The notes beneath the pieces are model-generated. The model was not told the origin of the DNA and did no database searches. It was given only the letters and a program-made list of their open reading frames with translations. Shown here one piece after another: positions 56,934 through 64,000 of a stretch of 64,000 nucleotides of DNA; the first letter of the stretch is position 1; the number at the start of each line of letters is the position of its first letter. A program made the position numbers and the translations under genes. This stretch comes from SAR202 cluster bacterium Io17-Chloro-G6 (GTDB taxonomy: Bacteria > Chloroflexota > Dehalococcoidia > UBA3495): the NCBI GenBank assembly GCA_002816585.1, contig MUCT01000002.1, positions 21,992-85,991 of the forward strand, written 5' to 3'.

Positions 56934-57610
56934 ATAGCTCCCACCACTGGCCTGCGACACTGGCGTTCTGCGATTTACGGCCGATTCTAATCGGAAATTG
57001 CCTCGGGATTTGGCTTGCGTTTTAGCCAATTCCCTTCCATAATACACACTGGGCAGGCGAAGGGCTGTGTTTGAGGAACCCTGCAAGTTTACTGCTTCCT
57101 TGGTAAGGCGGAGCGCCCACCCTCGAATAGCATCCCTCGATTCAAAAACCTCTCCGCCGTGATGGGCCGCACGAGCGTGTAGGCCTAGCGAACAAACCCG
57201 GCTCATACCATCTCTTTAACAGCGCATTACTTGGGCCGACCTAGGCGTGAAAACCCTGGTCTTTTTTGGTGATTAGAACCCATTTAAATACCTTGACAAG
57301 CTAATTTTGGTGGTGCTTAATACTAGGAAGTCTAGCTCCCTCTATCTGTGTATAAATAGGAGGCGAGGGGAAATCGTGTCTTTTTGTGGACTTTTTTTTG
57401 TTTCTCTGGTTGTAGATCCCTCTAATATACCCAAGCCTCCGCGGGGGTTATTTATGTGACTAGAGGCTCTATTTGCCTAGAGGATTCTTAGCATCGGTAA
57501 CTAACTCGTAAGACTGAATAACGTAAACTGAAAAGTAAGCGAAGTCCGAAAGGAAAAGTTAAAAAAATATTCTTCGCTTCAGGCACGCAGTACAAGGAGA
57601 TTAAGAGTAG
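56934..57610 (+). other. 677-base leader/intergenic region before the surface-protein cassette
   Basis: No gene found. It holds a CCGAT-TCTA-ATCGG hairpin (56981-56994), a TTGACA box at 57293, T-rich and AT-rich stretches, and two direct copies of CTAGAGG (57460-57466 and 57477-57483). The leader of the surface gene would be about 280 bases. No riboswitch is recognised. Confidence 0.55.
57293..57321 (+). promoter_or_regulatory. Probable promoter of the surface-protein cassette
   Basis: TTGACA (57293-57298), 17-base spacer, CTTAAT (57316-57321): perfect -35, four-of-six -10. The long leader may be needed for high mRNA stability. Confidence 0.5.
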
Positions 57611-59869
57611 ATGAACACTACAATCGGAAAATCTTTGGGGCTAACATTAATCATGTTCGCCGGCGTGATGGCGACTATGCTGGCCTTGGGTCTATTTGGG
57701 CCCGGGAAAGCAAATGCAGCAGCGCCTACCCCACAATCAATGACAGCGTCCCCAGGAAGCCCTGGTGACACGTCATCGATTAAGATCGGTTTTGAGACCG
57801 ACTCAGAAATCGCCGGTAATAGCGGTGAATTATGGATCGCCTTCGATGCTAAGTACGGCGTACCTGACACCATAGCTAAGACGTCGATATCCATAGCTAG
57901 CGGCCAGACGACCGGTGGCGTTTCTAACCCACTGATCGATCCGACGATCGCAACACAGATCGCAGCGTCTTCGCCGCTGTCCGTGAGCGATACAGTCGTA
58001 AAGCTACAATTGGGTGATACGGCTCCCAATAGTACTGGAACGGTGGAAGGCCTTTCAGTAAACACGGGCGGCAATGACCATACCGTAACATTCGCAACCT
58101 CAGCCGGTATCACATTACCGACTGCCGCATCTACCAAAGAGATATGGCTCTCCAAAGACCAAGGAACGACTTGGAGCACAGCCACTGCGACAGCGGGGAC
58201 CAACGCGATTACCGTGGTCCGAGAGTTGACGCTCTCCGCGACCTCTGGTGCCCGAGGAAAGGCAGTAACTGCAACCGGTAAGGGTTTCACCACAACTGGT
58301 AACGCCACGCTGTGGATAGATACCGATGACGGTGCAGACATAGATGCTGGCGAATACATCATAGCCAGTGACATCGCTGTTTCTGGCGGTAAATTCGAGC
58401 ACACATTCACGACAGACACCAATTTCCCGCTCTCAGCCACAGCGATTAACGCGCAGGGTGGTGACGGTAATACAGTGTCAGCCTCGACCAACCCGGCCTT
58501 CACCTCATACGGTTCGATAAGTCTCGACAAGAGTGAGGTAGCGCGAGGCGCGAGCCTGAAAGTAACCGCAATTGACATCGCTGCGGGTACTATCACAGCT
58601 ATCACGATTGGTGGCGTAGCCTCGACTCTACCCACTGATGTGACCATCGACACGACAGGTGTAGATGAAACATTCACGGTGACGGTCGCCGCAACGACCC
58701 CCCTCGGTGTGCAGAAGATAGTCATAGATACGAACAATGAAGCTGACAGGTATACCACTGTCACGATCACCGGGGCACCTGTTACTGTCAGTCCTAGCAC
58801 TGCCGTTGCAAACCAGGAAGTCACTGTGACTGGTACTGGCTTCACTAAGAGTGATGGCATTGCCACAGTCACGGTCGGTGGGCAAACCGCAACCTACACC
58901 AGCAGCGGTGGATTGGCTACGACAACTACCCTTGCAAGTGTTGACACCGACAGTAGCGGTAACTTCAGCACGAGTTTCCTGATCCCGGATTCCAGCACGA
59001 CCCGGACCGCCGGAGCACATAAGATTCTGGTGACCGACGACAGTGGACTGACGGGTGAGGTCTTCGTAACGGTACCGGGCCGAACGCTCTCCTTAAGCGT
59101 TGAGACTAGCAAGCGCGCTAGCGAGGTCACCGTAACTGGTACTGGATATGAAGCTAAAGGAACAGTTGTTCTGACCTATACCTCTGGTACGAGCGATACG
59201 GCCTTAGGCTCGGCTGTAGCCGACTCCTACGGTGAATTCACAAAGGTTGTGACCATACCTAACACTCCGTCGATTCCGTCGACTAACACCATTACTGGAG
59301 CGATAACCAGTGGTGGAAGTCAGACAGTGACCCATAAGATTGGTGCGGCGTCCATCACAACGGACGTTGCCGAGCAGTCAACAGGTGAGAATATCACTAT
59401 CACCGGTGTTGGCTTCCCGGCGTACGCCACGATAGGCACGTTGACCATCGGCGGACTGGATGTTCGGCCGACCCCAGCACCTTCGACCGACGTCGATGGA
59501 GGCTTCAGTTCGACAGTCATGGTTCCTGGCTTAACCGAAGGTAACCATACGGTCAAAGTTACCGCGAGTTCGATAACTGGAAGCATCTCAATCAAGGTAA
59601 CTGCTACTACCGCTACAGTGGTAGAGGTCAGCACGGCAACCGTTGATGTCTTCGCTGATAGCATTGCAGCTGACAACTTGGTACGTGTCTGGAGATACAG
59701 CAATGCTGACCAGTCGTGGAGCTTCTACGACCCACGGGATGAGTTTGCTGATGTGAACACCCTGACCGACACCGCCTCCGGCGATATCGTCTGGGTGAAC
59801 GTGACTGCTGAGGAGTCATTCCAAAGCACTACCTTGTACTCAGGTTGGAACCTGATCTCCCTAGACTAA
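57611..59869 (+). CDS. Secreted multi-domain surface protein with IPT/TIG-like repeats and a conserved C-terminal domain
   Basis: The 752-residue protein has a signal peptide (hydrophobic stretch about 8-32, then KANAAAP). The middle is a string of Ig-like beta-sandwich repeats, each opening with patterns such as TVSPSTAVANQEVTVTGTGF, LSVETSKRASEVTVTGTGY and TTDVAEQSTGENITITGVGF and rich in Thr, Ser, Gly and Val. The last 65 residues (VRVWRYSNADQSWSFYDPRD, GDIVWVNV, GWNLISLD) form a distinct domain that recurs in the decayed copy at 62.2-63.6 kb. No LPxTG or membrane anchor is seen, so that domain may hold it to the cell surface or the small partner protein. It is probably a major surface or S-layer-like component. 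Confidence 0.88.
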   Translation: MNTTIGKSLGLTLIMFAGVMATMLALGLFGPGKANAAAPTPQSMTASPGSPGDTSSIKIGFETDSEIAGNSGELWIAFDAKYGVPDTIAKTSISIASGQTTGGVSNPLIDPTIATQIAASSPLSVSDTVVKLQLGDTAPNSTGTVEGLSVNTGGNDHTVTFATSAGITLPTAASTKEIWLSKDQGTTWSTATATAGTNAITVVRELTLSATSGARGKAVTATGKGFTTTGNATLWIDTDDGADIDAGEYIIASDIAVSGGKFEHTFTTDTNFPLSATAINAQGGDGNTVSASTNPAFTSYGSISLDKSEVARGASLKVTAIDIAAGTITAITIGGVASTLPTDVTIDTTGVDETFTVTVAATTPLGVQKIVIDTNNEADRYTTVTITGAPVTVSPSTAVANQEVTVTGTGFTKSDGIATVTVGGQTATYTSSGGLATTTTLASVDTDSSGNFSTSFLIPDSSTTRTAGAHKILVTDDSGLTGEVFVTVPGRTLSLSVETSKRASEVTVTGTGYEAKGTVVLTYTSGTSDTALGSAVADSYGEFTKVVTIPNTPSIPSTNTITGAITSGGSQTVTHKIGAASITTDVAEQSTGENITITGVGFPAYATIGTLTIGGLDVRPTPAPSTDVDGGFSSTVMVPGLTEGNHTVKVTASSITGSISIKVTATTATVVEVSTATVDVFADSIAADNLVRVWRYSNADQSWSFYDPRDEFADVNTLTDTASGDIVWVNVTAEESFQSTTLYSGWNLISLD

Positions 59870-59888
59870 AGGTAGGATTTGATCAAAA

Positions 59889-59918
59889 CTAGGCCGCCAC
59901 TTCCTGGTGGCGGCCTAG
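59889..59918 (+). repeat. Intergenic hairpin of cassette 1
   Basis: CTAGGCCGCCAC-TTCCTG-GTGGCGGCCTAG, a perfect 12-bp stem between the surface-protein gene and the small collagen-like gene. There is no T-tract, so it may be a stabiliser or partial terminator that sets the ratio of the two products. Cassette 2 has a hairpin in the same place. Confidence 0.7.
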
Positions 59919-59951
59919 GAAGACCAACCACAATAAAGCAAGGAGGACGGA

Positions 59952-60629
59952 ATGACCAAAACTAAATTCTTAACCTTAGTAATGGCATTAGCGCTATTAC
60001 TAGGGATTCCTACAGCCGCCTTTGCAAACAACGCGATGCCGCACTTATTCGTCGGTTCGGTCACCCTGGATGGCGCGACCGCTGCCGATGGAGCGGCTGT
60101 CACAGCATGGGTGGGCGGCGAGCAAGTCGCAGACACCACAGTGAAAGACGGAAACTATGACATATTGGTTGAAAGTGAGGCCGGGTACCACGGCGAGACT
60201 GTGTCGTTTAAAGTGAGCGGCGTAGATGCCGCCGAGGTCGCCACTTGGGAAGAGGGCGGCGCCTCGATCCTGGACCTCACAGCTTCATCCGCCGCCTCCT
60301 CCTCTGATGGGGAATCTGGCGAGAAAGGTGCTTCAGGTGCTACAGGCGCACAGGGACCCAAAGGGTCAACTGGTCCTGCCGGTCCTGCCGGTCCTGCGGG
60401 AGCCGACGGCAAAGACGGCTCTGACGGTAAAGCTGGCGCCGCTGGCGTCGCTGGTGCGGCCGGTAAAGCTGGTGCCGCAGGAGCGGCCGGATCTGCCGGA
60501 TCTGCCGGATCTGCCGGAGTAGCTGGAGCAGACGGCGGCGGTGGAGCCCTAGGTGTCATCGCCCTCATCATAGCTATCGTGGCCCTTGTGGCTGCAGGCG
60601 GAGCGTTCATGGCCGGAAGGCGCGCCTAA
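59952..60629 (+). CDS. Small secreted protein with collagen-like repeats and C-terminal membrane anchor
   Basis: The 225-residue protein has a signal peptide (residues 1-25, PTAAFA), a beta-sandwich domain (about 29-110, HLFVGSVTLDGATAADGAAV), then 24 Gly-X-Y triplets at about residues 123-194 (GEKGASGATGAQGPKGSTGP, then Ala-rich), a Gly linker and a hydrophobic helix ending in AGRRA. It is a collagen-like protein anchored through its C-terminus. The gene has tandem 9-base units (GGTCCTGCC at 60372-60398; GGATCTGCC at 60489-60515), so the number of repeats could change by slippage. A ribosome site AAGGAGG precedes the ATG. Confidence 0.9.
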   Translation: MTKTKFLTLVMALALLLGIPTAAFANNAMPHLFVGSVTLDGATAADGAAVTAWVGGEQVADTTVKDGNYDILVESEAGYHGETVSFKVSGVDAAEVATWEEGGASILDLTASSAASSSDGESGEKGASGATGAQGPKGSTGPAGPAGPAGADGKDGSDGKAGAAGVAGAAGKAGAAGAAGSAGSAGSAGVAGADGGGGALGVIALIIAIVALVAAGGAFMAGRRA

Positions 60630-60660
60630 GCTAAGCAGGGAACCATAGACAGCACTAGGA

Positions 60661-60696
60661 GAGGGAGTCCCGTTCTCACAGGACTCCCTCTTTTTT
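60661..60696 (+). terminator. Intrinsic terminator of the surface cassette
   Basis: GAGGGAGTCC / GGACTCCCTC with a 10-base loop and six Ts, 31 bases after the collagen-like gene. Confidence 0.92.
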
Positions 60697-60871
60697 GATT
60701 GAAAATCGCGGCAAACCCTGAACTAATCGTGTTGCAACAACGGACTCTATGGGCCACGATAAGATAGTGCCTATGCCGTTGTAGGCGGGCTAGGCGACCC
60801 TTTTAGGTCAGAGGAAAGTTGATTACGCTGGGCGGGGCCGACGGTGAAGTTATATCCGTTGGGTTGGACTT

Positions 60872-61492
60872 GTGAGGTGTGCTGTGGGGTGGTTTCTCAG
60901 AATCATTTCGACTATAGGTCTGTCGATTATCGGTTTCATCGGGCTTGGCGCGGGTCCTAAGCAGGCGGAACGTCCACCTCAGCCATTTTTCCAGGATTTC
61001 TTTTCTGGCTCTGTATTGGTGCAGGGATCGCCGCCACCAGAAGGTACATTACTTATCGCGTGCATCGATGCTTGCGAAAGCGGATTTGAAAGTACTCCAT
61101 ACCATCTGAATACGGATGGTTCCTTTGACCAACTAGAGGTGAACCCCGATAACGAAGACTTTATCGGGCACCTGATTAGGTTCTACCTGGTGAATGATTT
61201 CGGTCGGATACGAGCCGTGGAAACCAGGCCGTATATCTGAGTTTTCGATTTCTACGTACAAAACCTGACGTTCGTTGATTCAATGCCGATCCCTCAACCA
61301 ACTCCTTTACCGAATCCGCCCACCCCGCCGACTCCGCCCAGTCCTACGCAGAGGCCGACTCCCACGGCCTCATTGCCGGTGGCGGGGGACCCATCCGTCG
61401 CACGTATACCGAAAATCGCGCTGATGGCCGGGATAGTAAATGCGCTGTCTGGGGGAAGCTTGATGTTTGTGGCAAGACGCCCACTGCCTTAG
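60872..61492 (+). pseudogene. Surface-anchored protein gene interrupted by one in-frame TGA
   Basis: Two open frames (60872-61240 and 61283-61492) are in the same frame and divided only by the TGA at 61238-61240; the bases between also read through (VFDFYVQNLTFVDS). Joined, they give a hydrophobic N-terminal signal, a domain like that of the collagen-like protein (FFSGSVLVQGSPPPEGTLL aligns with LFVGSVTLDGATAADGAAV), a Pro/Thr linker, an LPVAGD sortase-like motif, a membrane helix and a basic ARRPLP tail. The stop falls just before the domain's last strand, so neither half is likely to work alone. A nonsense mutation, sequence error or read-through could explain it. Confidence 0.75.
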
Positions 61493-61671
61493 CCTTGCCA
61501 TCAACTTTCTTGGTTGTTGAGTTTAGCGCTGAAGAATTGAATTGACTGGTTTCGGTTGAGAGGATTAGGTCGGATTAAGGGTAGGCGTTCTTAGGCTGAG
61601 CCGAGTGAGCAGGGGAGGTTCAGTTTCAGAAACTGCCTAGAACCAACGTGGTGGAGAGGAAGACTTTGTTC

Positions 61672-62178
61672 TTACCGCGGCCTTCCTTGACTGGTCATTA
61701 AAACCACACGCATGTCCGTCCCTAGGTTGGCGCTCGTCACAACCAATCTCGGCTGAGCTTGGATTTCGTCTAATCCCATTCGTCGCACGAAATTGTCGAT
61801 AGGGTTGACGTCCACGTTTATACCTTCGGTCTTGAAGTGCATGGGAATCACAATCTTGGCGTCCAGATCTTGTAGGGTTTGATAGATCTGGTCCATGTCA
61901 AGAGTGCAGTGGCCGCCAATGGGCACCAAAACTACGTCTACGGGTTTCAATTCATCAATCATACGGGTGGTCATCGGCATGGATATGTCGCCTAGGTGGC
62001 AGACATGGATGGCGCCAATCTCGATGGAAAATGCCACGTTTCGCTCTTCCTGGGGCTGTCCGTCTGCCAAAGGCGTCATGACGCCCCGTGCAGTCACCCC
62101 GTTGTACTCGTACTCACCAGGGTTGCTAAACACCTTTGGATCGCCTTCGATACTCTCGGCGTGTTGTGAACTTTGCAC
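61672..62178 (-). pseudogene. Metallo-beta-lactamase-fold hydrolase, 5'-truncated
   Basis: The leftward 168-residue remnant is the C-terminal two-thirds of an UlaG-like or Lactamase_B_3 hydrolase: SIEGDPKVFSNPGEYEYNGV, HVCHLGDIS, VVLVPIGGHCTLDMDQIY and KIVIPMHFKTEGINVD. The family normally has 50-60 residues more at the N-terminus with the HxHxDH metal site, all absent. The conserved sequence ends near base 62160, where the rightward surface-protein remnant begins. This is a broken gene, not a short variant. Confidence 0.8.
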
Positions 62179-63595
62179 CGGCCACCGCTTCTCCTGGCGA
62201 AAATATCACCGTCAGCGGGACCGGACTCACGGCCAATGGTACGATTGAAGGTACTGCGGTCAACACTGGCTCTCTGACAGGTGGGGCCGCGATACTGAAT
62301 CACGCAGCCAACCAAGACATATCAATTGACGCGACTGGTGCCTGGGCCTACGCGACCAGGATGCCCCTCCTTGGCGCAGTCGCCACGGCCGGTGGTGGAC
62401 TCACAGTTACAGCCACTGACGGAACCCTGACAGCTCAGTCCAGCGGGTTCGCGTACACCTCGCGTACCGTAACACTGACCCCAGCAGAGGCAGGGCCCGG
62501 AACCTCCATCACCATCAATGTCACCGGTATGACCGTGGACAACGGTGAAGTGGCGGGCACCAATGCCCAGTTTACGGTCTCTAGCAGTGGTATCGGCCTC
62601 TCGGGCACGACCACCTTCCCGGTTGGGTCCGATGGTTCGGGTACGGGCACGTCCACAATCCCGACCAACCAGACTGCAGCGACCCTCACTATCACGGTCA
62701 CCGACAACGCGTTGGCCCTGAACCCGACGGTCGTAGCAACAAAGGCTACTCAGAACCAAACGGCTACGGCCAGCTTGAAGGTACCCTCCGGTACCGTAAC
62801 CGTTCTCGAGACCTCGGCGTCTACTGGAAACTTTGTGACCGTCACCGGTGCTAAGTTCCCACCCAACACGACGGGCACGACGATGACGTTTGGGGGGCAA
62901 ACGCTATTCCAGTCGGTGGGTTCGTAACTGACGCCAATCGGGACTTCAGCGTGTTAGTTGAGGTTCCTGCGGCCACCACCGGTGGTTCCCTGTCCCCAGG
63001 CACCAAGATCGTGGTAGTAGCGGTCGGAACCATCACAGGGAGCACGACTGGGTTCTCAATTCCTAACCCTGCAATGACCATCACGCCCTCTTCCGCAGCG
63101 GTGGAAGACACCGTTGTGATTGACGGCACGGGCTTCAACTCTCTGGCTACCGTGACAGTGCTCACCATCGGTGGAGCCTCCGCCCTGCCGAGCCCGGCGC
63201 CCAGAGCAACCCGCAACGGTGAAGTCACAGCGACGATTCTCGTGCCGCTTCTCAACCCAGGCACCTATACCGTGGTCATGACGAACGCGGCAGGCTTCTC
63301 CGCTACCAGCACGCTCACGGTGGTAACGTCATCGGCGCCGCCAGCCTCGACGCAAGCGGACACCCAGGTAATATTCGCAGTCGTGATCGACAACGATAAC
63401 AACCTGGTCAGGGTATGGCGCTACAGCAACGCAACCCAAGAATGGTCGTTCTACGATCCACGGGATGAGTTCGCTGACGCCAACACTCTGGAAAAGACCG
63501 GAGCGGGCGACATCGTCTGGGTTAACGTAGTCGTTGAACAGGAATTCCAAGGACAAACCTTGTTCACAGGTTGGAACCTGATCGTTCTTAAATAA
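62161..63595 (+). pseudogene. Second surface protein of the IPT/TIG family, truncated and frameshifted
   Basis: A decayed relative of the gene at 57611. It starts inside a repeat (NFAPATASPGENITVSGTGL) with no signal peptide. The first frame stops at 62927 and the rest is in another frame from about 62897. The shift falls on a run of six Gs (62892-62897): adding one G would read TFGGANAIPVGGFVTDANRD through to the end. The last domain (VRVWRYSNATQEWSFYDPRD, GDIVWVNV, GWNLIVLK) closely matches that of cassette 1. Both the missing front and the shift make it a likely pseudogene as written. Confidence 0.85.
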
Positions 63596-63618
63596 CCAAC
63601 GCACAAGATTAGGTCATA

Positions 63619-63651
63619 GTCCTTCCGTCCGCCCAAGGCGGACGGAAGGAC
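63619..63651 (+). repeat. Intergenic hairpin of cassette 2
   Basis: GTCCTTCCGTCCGCC-CAA-GGCGGACGGAAGGAC, a perfect 15-bp stem in the same place as the hairpin of cassette 1, without a T-tract. The sequence differs but the location and form are kept, which supports a function. Confidence 0.75.
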
Positions 63652-63684
63652 AACACCAACCACCAATGAGACAAGGAGGACCGA

Positions 63685-63904
63685 ATGACCAAAACTAGAT
63701 TCCTGGCCTTTATATCGGCCTTGGCACTACTACTAATTATTCCAACCGTCGCATTCGCACAGAATGCCAGGCCCCACGTATTTGTAGGGACGGCCACCCT
63801 CGACGACGCACTAGCTGTCGATGGTACTGCTATCACAGCGTGGGTGGACGGACAAAAAGTAGCCGACACCAATGTTGCCGAAGGTACGTACGTTCCGCTC
63901 GTTG
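63685..63904 (+). pseudogene. Second collagen-like-partner gene, cut off mid-domain
   Basis: Paralogue of the gene at 59952: the start MTKTRFLAFISALALLLIIP and the domain RPHVFVGTATLDDALAVDGT align with it up to GTYVPLVV. After about base 63904 the frame stays open but no longer matches and becomes Arg/Cys-rich, because a different sequence begins. AAGGAGG precedes the ATG, as in cassette 1. No collagen-like part or anchor can be seen. Confidence 0.8.
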
Positions 63905-64000
63905 TGTCAAGGGCGGAGGGAAATTGTACCGGCAGGGCGGAGAGAAACTGTACCACTGAACGCCGCGGTGTGAGAGTCAAAGTGTCGTGGTATGTGAGGG
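63905..64000. mobile_element. Probable insertion sequence end at the right edge
   Basis: The sequence starts TGTCAAGGGCGGAGGG and has a 20-base unit, GGGCGGAGGGAAATTGTACC, repeated 24 bases on with two changes (63911-63930 and 63935-63954). Repeated transposase-binding units inside a TG-starting end are typical of IS21-type elements and Tn7 relatives. It interrupts a surface-protein gene. No transposase is in the window. Confidence 0.5.

Noticed and set aside
57328..57610. Leader of the surface gene considered as a c-di-GMP or other riboswitch
   Set aside because: I could not match the conserved core of any known riboswitch class; only short direct repeats and T-runs are seen.

Overview
The window is a GC-rich chromosomal segment (an AT-richer islet at about 12.3-13.1 kb and a less GC-rich right end) from a bacterium that is most likely a Chloroflexota member of the Dehalococcoidia / SAR202 type. 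This is inference from gene content: a class-IV transaminase, an SsuD-like flavin monooxygenase, CaiB/BaiF CoA-transferases with a MaoC-type dehydratase, pyruvate phosphate dikinase, DUF1800/DUF1501 proteins, a SufU-type SUF system, a hopanoid locus and secreted IPT/TIG-like surface proteins, with many TTG and GTG starts. No rRNA, tRNA, CRISPR array or prophage was recognised.

Layout. 0-7.4 kb: the 3' part of an M16 peptidase gene, then leftward htrA, rph, comEC and comEA. 7.5-14.3 kb: rightward ilvE, plsY, a small membrane protein, a degenerate PAP2 protein, an arylsulfotransferase-like protein, a cupin, an AT-richer two-gene islet of unknown function, and a flavin monooxygenase. 14.3-24 kb: a long leftward hopanoid cluster (polyprenyl synthase, hpnH, hpnG, hpnA, shc, yjbQ, hpnD-like, an SDR epimerase and a nucleoside hydrolase). 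It can plausibly make C30 hopenes and adenosyl/ribosyl-hopanes, although no hpnE-type desaturase is present here. 24-28.4 kb: a DUF1800-DUF1501-NHL unit behind a near-consensus promoter that has a palindrome at its start site.

28.5-38.9 kb: housekeeping and catabolic genes (MoaB, HIT, enoyl-CoA hydratase, acyl-CoA dehydrogenase, ppdK, aldo/keto reductase, DUF1802, LysR, TatD) with a MITE-like palindromic repeat. 39.2-45.3 kb: the sufBCDSU operon with a second sufU-like scaffold gene, driven by a promoter overlapped by a 25-bp palindrome. 45.3-48.9 kb: an orphan oligopeptide-type binding protein, a YbhN-like membrane protein and a DinB protein, leftward. 49.0-52.8 kb: a dehydratase and two CoA-transferases. 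52.8-56.9 kb: pyrG (consensus promoter, three-hairpin leader), transaldolase and rho.

57.3-64.0 kb is the most unusual part. A two-gene surface cassette (a large IPT/TIG-like protein with a distinctive C-terminal domain, an intergenic hairpin, then a small signal-peptide protein with a collagen-like tail and C-terminal anchor) is followed by a decayed second copy. That copy has a truncated N-terminus fused to a truncated metallo-hydrolase gene, a one-base frameshift in a G-tract, the same hairpin position, and a second small protein cut off by what looks like the end of an insertion sequence. Between the copies lies a related small surface gene interrupted by a single in-frame TGA. The region looks like a rapidly changing surface-protein locus.
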